A stretch of 64,000 nucleotides of DNA, taken from NCBI RefSeq assembly GCF_009849585.1, contig NZ_VCRN01000020.1, positions 1 through 64,000 on the forward strand, in the 5' to 3' direction. A model generated the notes under the pieces. The model was not told where the DNA came from. It did not search any database and saw only the letters and a program-made list of their open reading frames with translations. This stretch comes from Bacillus sp. ZZV12-4809. GTDB lineage: Bacteria > Bacillota > Bacilli > Bacillales > Cytobacillaceae. A program made the translations under genes and the position numbers. How positions within the stretch are numbered: the first letter of the stretch is position 1; every line of letters starts with the position of its first letter. Positions 1 to 8,590 of this stretch are shown piece after piece.

Positions 1-50
1 GAGAGGTTTACAGTCATGAAAAAATGCTTTCAAGTCCAATAAAAAAGTAA

Positions 51-86
51 AAAGGGTCCGGAATAAGGCTATTCCGAACCCCTTTT
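51..86. terminator. bidirectional terminator hairpin
   Basis: A 12-bp stem (GGGTCCGGAATA with TATTCCGAACCC, one mismatch) carries A-rich and T-rich flanks. It can stop transcription entering from the left edge, and on the minus strand it ends in a long T tract, so it could also end the small minus-strand ORF at 141-269. Confidence 0.75.
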
Positions 87-98
87 GTCTACAAACTG

Positions 99-128
99 AA
101 AGGTGCAGGCAATAGCTGCACCTTTTTT
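99..128 (+). terminator. intrinsic terminator
   Basis: AAAGGTGCAG and CTGCACCTTT form a perfect 10-bp stem followed by a run of T. It probably ends a gene lying before the window. Confidence 0.75.
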
Positions 129-140
129 TACAGGTTCCGA

Positions 141-269
141 TTATTGCAGCAATCCCAAACGCATAAGAGTGGACCTGTCCTGAATATGGATCCCTGAAGT
201 CCTTCTTGCAAATGTCCCTTTTTTCGCAATGCCAAAGGAATAGCGTGATGACGATGTAAATCTGATCAT
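141..269 (-). CDS. small hypothetical protein, 42 aa
   Basis: This short reading frame is preceded on the minus strand by an AAGGAGG ribosome binding site nine bases before an ATG. The product is basic and Ser/Arg-rich, beginning MIRFTSSSRYSFGI and ending LMRLGLLQ. It has no signal peptide, membrane segment or cysteine. Two terminator hairpins lie directly downstream on its strand. I do not recognise the family. The strong ribosome binding site is the main argument for a real gene; short length and lack of a known homologue are the arguments against. Confidence 0.45.
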   Translation of the reverse strand: MIRFTSSSRYSFGIAKKGTFARRTSGIHIQDRSTLMRLGLLQ

Positions 270-424
270 GCTTCAATCCCTCCTTATGAAATGGCGATGC
301 ATTATTACTTTTCCACGATTTTGAATAATAAAACTTTTTGTTTGAACACAAGTAATACCTTCTAAAACCTTGAAAAAGATGATAATATAAACTGATAGTT
401 CAATAGAAAATCCGTGTAAACGGT

Positions 425-496
425 AGAGGTTCTAGCTACCCTCTTTAAAAAACTAAGGAAAACAGGTCTGCTTTCTTAGTGGTCCTGTTTTTCTAT
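425..496 (+). promoter_or_regulatory. preQ1-I riboswitch with terminator platform
   Basis: The segment 425-458 has the class I preQ1 aptamer signature: AGAGGTTCTAGCTA, then CCCTCT, then an A-rich tail ending AAAAAACTAAGG that folds back on the loop. It is followed by a hairpin (AAAACAGG at 459-466 with CCTGTTTT at 484-491) and T residues. PreQ1 binding should favour termination and switch off the queuosine genes that start at 515. Identity rests on the well-known consensus and on the downstream gene. Confidence 0.93.
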
Positions 497-514
497 TTAA
501 AGGAGAATTTTAAT

Positions 515-1174
515 ATGAAAAATGATAAAGCACTCGTTGTATTCAGCGGCGGACAAGATAGTACTACCTGCTTATTCTGGGCAAAAGAACGTTTTGCCGA
601 GGTGGAAGCAGTTACTTTTAATTATAATCAGCGGCACAAGCTTGAAATTGATTGTGCCCGCCAAATAGCAGAAGATTTGGGAATCAGGCATCATATCCTT
701 GATATGTCCTTATTGAATCAGCTTGCACCAAACGCTCTGACCCGTGATGACATAGAAGTAAAGGATGGAGAGGAAGGCGGGCTTCCATCGACATTTGTGC
801 CTGGAAGAAACCTTTTATTCATGTCCTTTGCCGGTGTGCTTGCCAGTCAGATCGATGCCAAGCATATTGTTACCGGGGTGTGTGAGACAGATTTCAGCGG
901 CTACCCTGATTGCAGAGATATTTTTATCAAATCACTGAATGTCACACTGAATCTCTCGATGGATGGGCAGTTTGTGATTCATACACCTTTAATGTGGCTC
1001 AATAAAGCGGAGACATGGAAATTGGCAGATGACTTGGATGCTCTTGATTATGTGCGCAACAGCACACTGACATGCTATAACGGCATTCCTGCCGATGGCT
1101 GCGGTGAGTGTCCTGCCTGCCATTTAAGACAAAAGGGCCTTGAAGAATACCTCAGCGAAAAGGGGGGGCTTTAA
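515..1174 (+). CDS. queC: 7-cyano-7-deazaguanine synthase QueC
   Basis: QueC converts 7-carboxy-7-deazaguanine to preQ0 using ATP and ammonia, in the cytosolic pathway to the tRNA base queuosine. The protein of 219 aa opens with [17 protein letters not shown], the SGGQDS pyrophosphatase loop that binds ATP. It ends with the zinc-binding set CYNG...[10 protein letters not shown]. The ATG at 515 was chosen because AAGGAG lies seven to ten bases upstream; the longer reading frame back to 479 overlaps the riboswitch terminator. First gene of queCDE, three bases before queD, controlled by the preQ1 riboswitch. Confidence 0.96.
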   Translation: MKNDKALVVFSGGQDSTTCLFWAKERFAEVEAVTFNYNQRHKLEIDCARQIAEDLGIRHHILDMSLLNQLAPNALTRDDIEVKDGEEGGLPSTFVPGRNLLFMSFAGVLASQIDAKHIVTGVCETDFSGYPDCRDIFIKSLNVTLNLSMDGQFVIHTPLMWLNKAETWKLADDLDALDYVRNSTLTCYNGIPADGCGECPACHLRQKGLEEYLSEKGGL

Positions 1175-1177
1175 GCC

Positions 1178-1654
1178 ATGTATGGATTTAGGATTGTTGA
1201 TAAACTCCAGAAGATTAATGAAGACATTAAACCGGATCAGCTGAAATACCATCACAAGCGTGTAATGGTCAGCAAGGAATTCACGTTTGATTCAGCCCAT
1301 CATCTGCATTGCTATGAAGGTAAGTGCAAAAACCTGCATGGACACACCTATAAGGTGATTTTCGGCTTAAGCGGGTTTGTGGATAACAGAGGGTTAATGA
1401 TCGATTTCGGGGATATAAAAGAAATCTGGAAAAAAGAGATTGAGATTTTTCTCGATCACAAGTACCTGAATGAAACGCTGCCACCTATGAATACGACAGC
1501 CGAGAATATGGTTGTGTGGATTTATGAAAAAATGGCGGAAAGCCTGCAAAACAGAAAAGAGCAATATGACGGGGCCAGAGTAGAATTTGTGCGCCTTTTT
1601 GAAACTCCTACAAGCTATGCGGAAGCCAGAAGGGAGTGGATGGAGGTTGAGTAA
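1178..1654 (+). CDS. queD: 6-carboxy-5,6,7,8-tetrahydropterin synthase QueD
   Basis: QueD turns 7,8-dihydroneopterin triphosphate into 6-carboxytetrahydropterin, the second step of queuosine precursor synthesis. The 158-aa protein shows the PTPS fold motifs: the FDSAHHL and NLHGHTY histidines that bind zinc, and a catalytic Cys in HCYEGKC. The usual family length is about 120-165 aa. The G-run at the end of queC serves as ribosome binding site. The stop overlaps the TTG start of queE by eight bases, suggesting translational coupling. Confidence 0.95.
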   Translation: MYGFRIVDKLQKINEDIKPDQLKYHHKRVMVSKEFTFDSAHHLHCYEGKCKNLHGHTYKVIFGLSGFVDNRGLMIDFGDIKEIWKKEIEIFLDHKYLNETLPPMNTTAENMVVWIYEKMAESLQNRKEQYDGARVEFVRLFETPTSYAEARREWMEVE

Positions 1655-2378
1655 GATACCAGTACTGGAAATATTTGGTCCGACCATTCAGGGTGAAGGC
1701 ATGGTCATCGGCCAAAAGACTATGTTTGTCCGCACTGCAGGCTGTGATTATTCCTGCAGCTGGTGTGATTCCTCTTTTACCTGGGATGGAAGTGCGAAAG
1801 ACAGCATCCGTCAAATGGACCCGGATGAAATTTGGAAAGAGCTTAAAGAACTGGGAGGAGACGGGTTTTCATTCGTAACCATTTCAGGCGGCAATCCCGC
1901 TCTTCTTAAAAATTTGGGTAAGTTCATTTCTCTTCTTAAAGCTGAACAAATTAAGCTCTGCCTGGAAACACAGGGAAGCCGCTGGCAGGATTGGTTTTAT
2001 GATATTGATGAACTCACACTCTCCCCAAAGCCGCCAAGTTCAGGCATGAATACGGACTTCGATGTGCTCGATCTGATCGTGAACAAACTGCAGGGCAGCA
2101 GAAGGGAAGAACAGCAGTTTTCACTTAAGATTGTTGTTTTTAATGATGAGGATTATGAATATGCCAAAAATGTTTATCAGCGCTATCCAGGAGTTCCGTT
2201 TTATCTGCAGGTGGGAAATGATGACACCGTAACAGCAGACGACCGGAATTTACTGCAAAGACTGCTTGATAAATATGATTGGCTTATCGAAAAAACGATT
2301 CAGGACAATGAGCTGAAAGATGTTAAAGTGCTTCCGCAGCTGCATACCTATGTATGGGGGAATAAGCGGGGAGTATAG
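1647..2378 (+). CDS. queE: 7-carboxy-7-deazaguanine synthase QueE (radical SAM)
   Basis: QueE rearranges 6-carboxytetrahydropterin to 7-carboxy-7-deazaguanine with S-adenosylmethionine and a 4Fe-4S cluster. The cluster motif C-x3-C-x2-C is seen as CDYSCSWC, preceded by FGPTIQGEGM, which holds substrate. A TTG start at 1647 gives 243 aa, the length I recall for B. subtilis QueE; the upstream extension lies inside queD and is unlikely to be translated. GGAG elements just before the TTG are the probable ribosome binding site. It is the last gene of the operon; a terminator follows. QueF, which often completes this operon in Bacillus, is not here. Confidence 0.95.
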   Translation: MSKIPVLEIFGPTIQGEGMVIGQKTMFVRTAGCDYSCSWCDSSFTWDGSAKDSIRQMDPDEIWKELKELGGDGFSFVTISGGNPALLKNLGKFISLLKAEQIKLCLETQGSRWQDWFYDIDELTLSPKPPSSGMNTDFDVLDLIVNKLQGSRREEQQFSLKIVVFNDEDYEYAKNVYQRYPGVPFYLQVGNDDTVTADDRNLLQRLLDKYDWLIEKTIQDNELKDVKVLPQLHTYVWGNKRGV

Positions 2379-2387
2379 CATCCGAAA

Positions 2388-2417
2388 ATCCCGCATTCAA
2401 GGTGCGGGGTTATTTTT
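2388..2417 (+). terminator. terminator of queCDE
   Basis: CCCGCA and TGCGGG form the stem, with seven bases between the arms and a T-rich stretch after. Confidence 0.8.
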
Positions 2418-2428
2418 GTTTTTGAATT

Positions 2429-2456
2429 TTGTAACAGATTATTGGAAATCTATGAT
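2429..2456 (+). promoter_or_regulatory. putative sigma-A promoter of potABCD
   Basis: TTGTAA and TATGAT are separated by 16 bases, about 70 bases before the potA start and just after the queE terminator. Prediction from consensus only. Confidence 0.45.
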
Positions 2457-2527
2457 ATTATACGTTTGAACTTGACAATACATATTTCACATATTTCCTG
2501 TAAATTTCTATAGATAGGGAGAGTTAG

Positions 2528-3634
2528 ATGACAGATAACACCATTATCCGATTTAAATCGGTGACAAAAAAATATGATAATGACCCGCCTGTATTAAAAA
2601 ATGTCAGCTTTGAAATTGAGCGCGGAAAGTTTTATACCCTTTTAGGTCCATCGGGCTGCGGAAAAACGACGATATTGCGGCTGATTGCCGGCTTTACTGA
2701 ACCTTCTGAAGGGGATATCTATTTTAGTGGAAAAGTCATTAATCATGTTCCCGCAAACAAACGGCAAGTAAATACTGTTTTTCAGGATTATGCCCTGTTT
2801 CCTCATTTGAATGTATTTGAAAACATTGCATTTGGCCTAAAAATAAAAAAATTAAAGAAAACGGAGATCGAAAGGAAAGTAAAAGAAGCGCTAAGGTTTG
2901 TAAACCTTGAAGGATACGAAAACCGGGAAATTAAAGATATGTCAGGCGGGCAGCGCCAGCGTGTTGCCATCGCGAGAGCCATTGTCAATGAGCCTGAGGT
3001 CATTCTCCTGGATGAACCATTATCCGCACTTGACCTGAAGCTGCGCACCGAAATGCAGTATGAGCTAAGGGAGCTGCAGCGAAATCTTGGCATTACGTTT
3101 ATTTTTGTCACACATGATCAGGAAGAAGCATTGGCCATGTCAGACGAAATTTTCGTGATTAACAGCGGAAGGATTGAGCAGAGTGGAACGCCTACTGATA
3201 TTTATGATGAACCGATTAACCGCTTTGTAGCTGATTTTATCGGGGAATCCAATATTGTTGCAGGTACGATGATCAAGGATTATGAAGTTCGGTTTGCCGG
3301 GAAGTTATTTGAATGTGTTGACGGAGGCTTTGAGCCGAATGAAGAGGTTGAGATTGTGATCCGCCCGGAAGATCTCGCTATTACAGCCCCTGATGATGGG
3401 AAGCTGAAGGTTAAAGTTGACTCCCAGCTATTTAGGGGTGTCCATTATGAGATCAGCTGCTATGATAGCGACGGCAATGAGTGGCTCGTCCATTCAACTA
3501 AAAAGGCGACTGTCGGGGATGATATTGGCCTCCACTTCGACCCTGAAGCAATTCATGTCATGAGGCACGGGGAGACCGAAGAAGAATTTGATAAGCGCCT
3601 GGAAGCCTATGAAGAGGGAAGCCATGAGAACTAA
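2528..3634 (+). CDS. potA: spermidine/putrescine ABC transporter ATP-binding protein PotA
   Basis: This is the ATPase that drives polyamine import with PotB and PotC. The 368-aa protein has Walker A GPSGCGKT (residues 40-47), the [14 protein letters not shown] signature, Walker B VILLDEP and the H-loop THDQEEA. A C-terminal OB-fold regulatory domain (TOBE type, from about residue 240) contains [10 protein letters not shown], as in PotA and other MOI-type importers. GGGAGAG before the ATG is the ribosome binding site. The end overlaps potB by 11 bases, so the four pot genes are one operon. Confidence 0.95.
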   Translation: MTDNTIIRFKSVTKKYDNDPPVLKNVSFEIERGKFYTLLGPSGCGKTTILRLIAGFTEPSEGDIYFSGKVINHVPANKRQVNTVFQDYALFPHLNVFENIAFGLKIKKLKKTEIERKVKEALRFVNLEGYENREIKDMSGGQRQRVAIARAIVNEPEVILLDEPLSALDLKLRTEMQYELRELQRNLGITFIFVTHDQEEALAMSDEIFVINSGRIEQSGTPTDIYDEPINRFVADFIGESNIVAGTMIKDYEVRFAGKLFECVDGGFEPNEEVEIVIRPEDLAITAPDDGKLKVKVDSQLFRGVHYEISCYDSDGNEWLVHSTKKATVGDDIGLHFDPEAIHVMRHGETEEEFDKRLEAYEEGSHEN

Positions 3635-4427
3635 TTCCCGCAATTTTAATTTAATTCCTTATGTTCTTTGGATTGTGCTATTTGTTGTCACGCCTTTGCT
3701 GCTTGTCCTGTATTATTCGTTCTTTGATATTGAAGGGCACTTCACAATGGAGAATTATCGGAAGTTCTTTACGCCTGTTTATTTAAAAATGTCTCTAAGC
3801 TCCTTTTGGTATGCCTTTTTAATTACGTTATTTTCATTGCTGATCGCATATCCGACAGCGTATTTGCTTACGAAAACGAAGCATAAGCAGCTGTGGCTAT
3901 TATTGATCATCCTGCCATCCTGGATTAATCTGCTTTTGAAGGCTTATGCTTTCCTTGGCATTTTCGGTACATATGGCGCTGCGAACAGCTTTCTGGAAGT
4001 GATGGGAATCGGCGGCAGACAGATTCTGTTTACTGATTTCAGTTTTATCTTTGTGTCGGTCTATATCTTTCTTCCTTTTATGATATTGCCGATATTTAAT
4101 TCCTTAGATGAGCTGAATCCAACGCTTTTGGATGCTTCCAATGATTTGGGCGGTTCTTCCTGGGTAACATTCAAGCGTGTTATTTTTCCTTTGACACTGG
4201 ATGGCGTGAAAGCAGGATGCCAGATTGTCTTTATCCCGGCATTATCATTATTCATGCTGACAAGACTGATTGCAGGGAACCGTGTCATTACACTTGGAAC
4301 TGCGATTGAGCAGCATTTCCTTGTAACACAGGACTGGGGAATGGGCTCTACCATTGCCGTCTTCCTGATTATCGCCATGGTACTGATTATGGTGCTGACA
4401 GGCAGAAGAAAGCGGGGGATCCTATAA
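3624..4427 (+). CDS. potB: spermidine/putrescine ABC transporter permease PotB
   Basis: PotB is one of the two membrane subunits of the polyamine importer. The 267-aa protein has about six membrane segments and, near residue 165-185, the EAA-type loop [20 protein letters not shown] that contacts the ATPase. The ATG at 3624 lies inside potA with GAAGAGG upstream; the longer frame starting at 3588 lies wholly in potA and has no ribosome binding site. Its stop shares one base with the potC start (TAATG). Confidence 0.94.
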   Translation: MRTNSRNFNLIPYVLWIVLFVVTPLLLVLYYSFFDIEGHFTMENYRKFFTPVYLKMSLSSFWYAFLITLFSLLIAYPTAYLLTKTKHKQLWLLLIILPSWINLLLKAYAFLGIFGTYGAANSFLEVMGIGGRQILFTDFSFIFVSVYIFLPFMILPIFNSLDELNPTLLDASNDLGGSSWVTFKRVIFPLTLDGVKAGCQIVFIPALSLFMLTRLIAGNRVITLGTAIEQHFLVTQDWGMGSTIAVFLIIAMVLIMVLTGRRKRGIL

Positions 4428-5230
4428 TGAAAAAGAACAGGAAATGGCCGGCGTTTTATTTGGCTCTTGTCTTTGTCATTCTATACGCCCCGATCTTTTA
4501 TTTGATCTTTTATTCTTTTAACAGCGGAGGGACTATGTATCAGTTCGAAGGATTTACTTTGGATTGGTACCGGGAGCTGTTTAGTGATACACGATTGCTC
4601 ATCATTGTTTTGAACACGGTTATTATTGCCCTTTTATCAGCAGCCATATCAACGATTGTTGGAGTCGCTGGGGCACTTGCCATTGCTTATGCACGAAAAC
4701 GCAGAGTGAAAAACACGCTGCTCTCATTAAATAATGTGCTGATTGTCAGTCCGGATGTTATTATCGGTGCGTCGTTTTTAATTCTTTTTACGATGATCGG
4801 ACTTAAGCTTGGCTTTATCTCTGTTTTACTGGCACACATCGCCTTTAGTGTTCCGATCGTTGTCCTGATGGTTTTGCCTAAAATTGAAGAGATGAGCACA
4901 TCCATGATATATGCAGCCATGGATCTTGGGGCCAGCAGATTGGATGTACTGACAAAGGTCATTCTCCCTTATATCACTCCAGGGATATTCGCCGGCTTTT
5001 TTATGGCCCTGACCTATTCTCTCGATGATTTTGCCGTCACTTTCTTTGTTACAGGCAATGGCTTTACCACTTTGTCTGTTGAGATTTATTCTCTGGCAAG
5101 AAGGGGAGTTTCACTGAATATCAACGCTTTATCCGCCTTGCTATTCCTATTTACCATCATCCTGGTTACAGGCTATTACTTTATTACAAAGCGAAATGAG
5201 AAGCCGAATGGAATGGGGGTAAGGCAATGA
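4427..5230 (+). CDS. potC: spermidine/putrescine ABC transporter permease PotC
   Basis: PotC is the second membrane subunit of the polyamine importer. The 267-aa protein has about six membrane helices and an EAA loop, AAMDLGASRLDVLTKVILP, matching that of PotB. It begins [17 protein letters not shown], a typical first membrane segment. It overlaps potB by one base at the 5' end and potD by four bases at the 3' end (ATGA). Confidence 0.94.
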   Translation: MKKNRKWPAFYLALVFVILYAPIFYLIFYSFNSGGTMYQFEGFTLDWYRELFSDTRLLIIVLNTVIIALLSAAISTIVGVAGALAIAYARKRRVKNTLLSLNNVLIVSPDVIIGASFLILFTMIGLKLGFISVLLAHIAFSVPIVVLMVLPKIEEMSTSMIYAAMDLGASRLDVLTKVILPYITPGIFAGFFMALTYSLDDFAVTFFVTGNGFTTLSVEIYSLARRGVSLNINALSALLFLFTIILVTGYYFITKRNEKPNGMGVRQ

Positions 5231-6300
5231 AAAAGCTTATTCAGGCACTAGCGGCCGTATTAATCGTTTCAATCGCATTGCTGTACTTCGTTTCCAGTCT
5301 GAATTCCTCCCAGGGCTATACAAGCGGCAATACGCTGACCATTTTTAATTGGGGCGATTACATTGATGCAGACCTGGTGGATAAGTTCGAACAGGAAACA
5401 GGCATTAAAGTCATCTATGAAACCTTCGATTCCAATGAAGCGATGATGACGAAAATTGAACAGGGCGGCACAGCTTATGACATTGCTGTTCCTTCAGAAT
5501 ATGCTATTGAAAAAATGAAGGAAGAAGATCTGCTATTGCCGGTGGATCATACGAAAATTCCAAACCTGAAATATATTGATCCCCGTTTCATGGACCTGCC
5601 TTTTGATCCTAAGAATGAGTATTCGATTCCCTATTTCTGGGGCACAGTCGGCATTCTTTATAACACCGATATATTAGGTGATAAAAAAATCACGAGCTGG
5701 AATGATTTATGGGACCCTGAATTAGAAAACCAGATTCTGCTGATTGATGGGGCACGAGAGGTAATGGGCATGGGGCTAAATAGTCTGCATTATTCTCTTA
5801 ATGACAAAAATAAAGACCATTTAGTCGAGGCGAAAGAAAAGCTCGATCGTCTTACACCTAACATTAAAGCCATTGTTGGAGATGAAATCAGAATGCTGAT
5901 GGAAAATGATGAAGCCGGAATTGGCGTAGTCTGGTCCGGTACAGCACAGGAGCTCATGTGGGAGAAGGATAATCTCGAATATGTTGTTCCGGAAGAAGGC
6001 TCCAATCTGTGGTTTGATAATATGGTCATCCCTAAGACTGCGAGAAACCCGGAAGCCGCACATAAGTTCATGAATTTCATCCTTGACCCGGAAAATGCGG
6101 CACAAAATACAGAATATGTTGGATATTCAACGCCAAATAAAGAGGCGCTGAAATATATGGATAAAGAAACCATTTCTGATGAACGTTTTTATCCTGATGA
6201 AGAAATGACAGCCCGTCTGGAGGTTTATGAAAACCTGGGAAAAAGAATGCTCGCTTATTATAATGAGCTTTTCCTTGAGTTTAAAATGCATAAAAAATAA
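5227..6300 (+). CDS. potD: spermidine/putrescine-binding protein PotD
   Basis: PotD captures polyamines outside the membrane and delivers them to PotBC. The 357-aa protein has the binding-protein core starting TLTIFNWGDYID, and later IPYFWGTVGILYNTD and GIGVVWSGTAQELMWE, motifs that line the polyamine site. The N-terminus has a hydrophobic segment (about residues 4-24) but no cysteine, so a lipobox is absent. The protein may be anchored by an uncleaved signal or cleaved and released, unlike most Gram-positive binding proteins, which are lipoproteins. Last gene of potABCD; a terminator follows. Confidence 0.93.
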   Translation: MKKLIQALAAVLIVSIALLYFVSSLNSSQGYTSGNTLTIFNWGDYIDADLVDKFEQETGIKVIYETFDSNEAMMTKIEQGGTAYDIAVPSEYAIEKMKEEDLLLPVDHTKIPNLKYIDPRFMDLPFDPKNEYSIPYFWGTVGILYNTDILGDKKITSWNDLWDPELENQILLIDGAREVMGMGLNSLHYSLNDKNKDHLVEAKEKLDRLTPNIKAIVGDEIRMLMENDEAGIGVVWSGTAQELMWEKDNLEYVVPEEGSNLWFDNMVIPKTARNPEAAHKFMNFILDPENAAQNTEYVGYSTPNKEALKYMDKETISDERFYPDEEMTARLEVYENLGKRMLAYYNELFLEFKMHKK

Positions 6301-6341
6301 AGTGAAACCTCGGGTCATCGGGGGTTTACTGACCGTTAGAC

Positions 6342-6369
6342 TGCCAGGATATGCTCCTGGCATTTTTTT
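6342..6369 (+). terminator. terminator of potABCD
   Basis: TGCCAGGA and TCCTGGCA form a perfect 8-bp stem followed by seven T. A weaker hairpin (AAACCTC with GGGGTTT, 6305-6327) precedes it. Confidence 0.88.
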
Positions 6370-6479
6370 CATTGGAGTAAATTTAGGATACAGTATGGAC
6401 GATGAGCCATAAATTAAAAGCTGCAATACCTATGCGGCTTGCAGCTTAAATGGTGTGTGTGAAAGTGGTCTAGTAGTGG

Positions 6480-6568
6480 TATAGGTGCCTGTCACCTATA
6501 CAGGAGGCCGCCCACATTCCGGTCTGGTTAGTCCCGCAACGAAGCGATGTTAGAAGAGGTGGGCGGCC
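6480..6568. other. candidate structured RNA or regulatory element
   Basis: Two perfect inverted repeats sit side by side in a non-coding gap. The first is TATAGGTG and CACCTATA around five bases (6480-6500). The second has 10-bp arms, GGCCGCCCAC at 6506-6515 and GTGGGCGGCC at 6559-6568, enclosing 43 bases. The G+C of the arms is far above the surroundings. No open reading frame with a ribosome binding site fits. A conserved non-coding RNA is likely, but I cannot match it to a named family by eye. Confidence 0.4.
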
Positions 6569-6889
6569 GTGAATATAGTATATGCAATGATCGAAAAATG
6601 GATGCAAACAAATAGTGCTTGAATTACGGAAGGCTTTGTTGAATTTTATTTTGCTTTTGCAGAATGGGTGTCCTGAACGTTTTTAACTGCCAGTTCATGG
6701 TTGAATGGGCATTCCACTTTATTAAAAGAGAGCCCGGAAGAAGTGCGGCATAATAAAATACTTCCTGAATAAAAATAGGGATCCCTTGCAAAACCTAACA
6801 TTGTAACGGCGATAAAAAGTACGGCAATGTTTTTTCTTTTTACATTAAGGGTATTTATATTGTAAAAACGACAGGAAGGAAGGAAAGGC
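6569..6889. other. intergenic stretch without clear gene
   Basis: An open frame runs on the minus strand (about 6646-6860), with a hydrophobic stretch followed by Cys-containing sequence, but no ribosome binding site or good start precedes it. I do not call a gene. Nothing else is recognised apart from the upstream region of the small membrane gene at 6890. Confidence 0.4.
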
Positions 6890-7042
6890 ATGCTTTGGAC
6901 TATTGCAGGTATTCTGCTTGTATTATGGATTCTGGGATTAATGTTTAAAATTGCAGGAGGCATCATTCATATACTGCTGGTAATCGCAGCGATTATCATT
7001 GTAGTAAACTTTATAAGAGGCCGTGCATCCGGCAGGGGATAA
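6890..7042 (+). CDS. small membrane protein, lmo0937 family
   Basis: A 50-aa protein with two hydrophobic segments (about residues 4-18 and 22-41) around FKIAGG, ending in the basic tail FIRGRASGRG. This matches the short lmo0937-type membrane proteins common in Bacillales, whose function is unknown. AGGAAGGAAAGG lies directly upstream as ribosome binding site. A strong terminator follows immediately, so it is transcribed alone. The family call is from memory of the pattern. Confidence 0.8.
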   Translation: MLWTIAGILLVLWILGLMFKIAGGIIHILLVIAAIIIVVNFIRGRASGRG

Positions 7043-7080
7043 ATGAAAAAAGCCTTCATTTTTATGGAGGCTTTTTTCAT
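7043..7080. terminator. bidirectional terminator
   Basis: AATGAAAAAAGCCT and AGGCTTTTTTCATT form a long stem with T runs on both strands. It serves the small membrane gene at 6890 and the convergent kinase gene ending at 7116. Confidence 0.88.
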
Positions 7081-7115
7081 TGGTTTATTATTAAGTTTTG
7101 GGGTTTAGTTTTCCT

Positions 7116-8417
7116 TTATATGCTTCTTTCAGTTCCGTTATGGAATGAAGGGCTCAGAACCTCTTCAGAAGAGTAAAATAAAGGAAGGGAAATCGTAAAG
7201 GTTGTTCCTTTGCCCGGTGTACTATCGATTAAATATTTTCCTTTCAATCGATTGATAATATCAAACGTTATCATCAGCCCTAAGCCAGTTCCTTTTGTTT
7301 TTGTCGAATAATAGGGCTGTCCGAGCATTTGAAGTGTTTCATTAGACATTCCGACACCTTCATCTTTAATTTGTATATCTGCAGTTGTATTTTTCTTGTA
7401 GGCTGAAATCTCCAGGATTCCTCCGCCAGGCATGGCTTCAATACTATTCTTCAATAAATTGATAAATAATTGTTTCATTTCATTTGGGTTACCAACAATA
7501 TAGATGCCTTCAAAAATGCTTGCCTTTATTTCAACCTTTGTCATTAATGCATAAGGCCTCATAAAATCAGCCACTTCCAATAATAATTCTGAAAGATAAA
7601 CCTTCCTTGCAGCTGCAGTATCCGGGCGTGCAAGTGAAAGAAAATCACTTATTATATGATTAGTTCTGTCAAGCTCTTCCAAAGAGACTTTAATAAACGT
7701 CTTTTGATTCGCAGTAAGATTTTTTTCATCCTTCATCATTTGCAAAAACCCTTTTACAGTGGTCATCGGATTTCTGATTTCATGGGCGACAGAAGCGGCC
7801 AGCTGACTGATTGCATTGATTTTTTCCGCATTTTTCACCTTTTGCATTATTTGTTCCTGAAGCAGATTCATTTCAACCAGATAAATGATCATGGAAAGAG
7901 TTATGATCGAAACTGCAGAAAACAATAATAAATAAACAGCGTCTTCGTTTATATCCCTTTGGAGGAAAATAACAAACCTCGTAATGGTGATGGGAAGATA
8001 GAATAATGCAGCTATACTGACTTTTTGTCCAAATGTACGGTTCTTATAAAATTTTCCCGCATAGAAAAAGAGAACGGAAATAATAGTGTAATTTATTAGC
8101 GCTATCCAGATATCTTCAGGTGAAAGGAACCCCTTTAAAGTAATTAATACAAATATTGTAAAAAATCCTGCAAACGAGCTAATATAAAAAAATGCGACAA
8201 AAATAGGAATAAATTTCAGATTAAAAAATTGGCCGCCCGTAATTTCTACTGGAAAAGTCATTGTCAGGAAAAGGGCCATTATTAAAACAGATAAAAACGG
8301 TACAGAAGTCTTCCATCGTCCACTCCACTGAGAAGAGATTTTATGAATAAAAGGAATCAGCATCATAATCAGAAAGTGAAATATCAGGTCAGCAATAAAA
8401 TCATACAAAAGTACCAT
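7116..8417 (-). CDS. KinB-like membrane sensor histidine kinase
   Basis: This 433-aa protein has five or six membrane helices in residues 1-185 with very short outside loops, like the 5TM module of B. subtilis KinB. A cytoplasmic kinase follows: the phospho-acceptor His is at about residue 212 in SVAHEIRNPMTT, then the N box (LFINLLKNSIEAM), G1 (DEGVGMS) and G2 (GTGLGL). No response regulator is adjacent, as for the orphan kinases that feed the Spo0 phosphorelay. GGAGG precedes the ATG. A role in sporulation initiation is an inference from architecture. Confidence 0.85.
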   Translation of the reverse strand: MVLLYDFIADLIFHFLIMMLIPFIHKISSQWSGRWKTSVPFLSVLIMALFLTMTFPVEITGGQFFNLKFIPIFVAFFYISSFAGFFTIFVLITLKGFLSPEDIWIALINYTIISVLFFYAGKFYKNRTFGQKVSIAALFYLPITITRFVIFLQRDINEDAVYLLLFSAVSIITLSMIIYLVEMNLLQEQIMQKVKNAEKINAISQLAASVAHEIRNPMTTVKGFLQMMKDEKNLTANQKTFIKVSLEELDRTNHIISDFLSLARPDTAAARKVYLSELLLEVADFMRPYALMTKVEIKASIFEGIYIVGNPNEMKQLFINLLKNSIEAMPGGGILEISAYKKNTTADIQIKDEGVGMSNETLQMLGQPYYSTKTKGTGLGLMITFDIINRLKGKYLIDSTPGKGTTFTISLPLFYSSEEVLSPSFHNGTERSI

Positions 8418-8556
8418 TCCTCCATTTTTTATCTATATTAATAATTAAACAAAAGAGAGGAAGAATCCTTTATATAAAAGCATTTATTTACTTTTGTATT
8501 CAAAATAATTGGCATCCTTAACATTACCCTAATATATTTCCGATGTCCTATTATCA

Positions 8557-8587
8557 TAAAAAAACCGGCCCTCAGAGGACCGGTTTC
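8557..8587 (-). terminator. terminator of the FtsH-like gene
   Basis: On the minus strand AAACCGGTCC pairs with GGCCGGTTT around TCTGA, followed by T residues. It directly follows the stop of the FtsH-like gene. Confidence 0.85.
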
Positions 8588-8590
8588 ACA

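Noticed and set aside
6646..6860. Minus-strand frame with a hydrophobic start (IAVLFIAVTMLGFARDPYF)
   Set aside because: No ribosome binding site or suitable start codon; kept only as a note in the gap entry.
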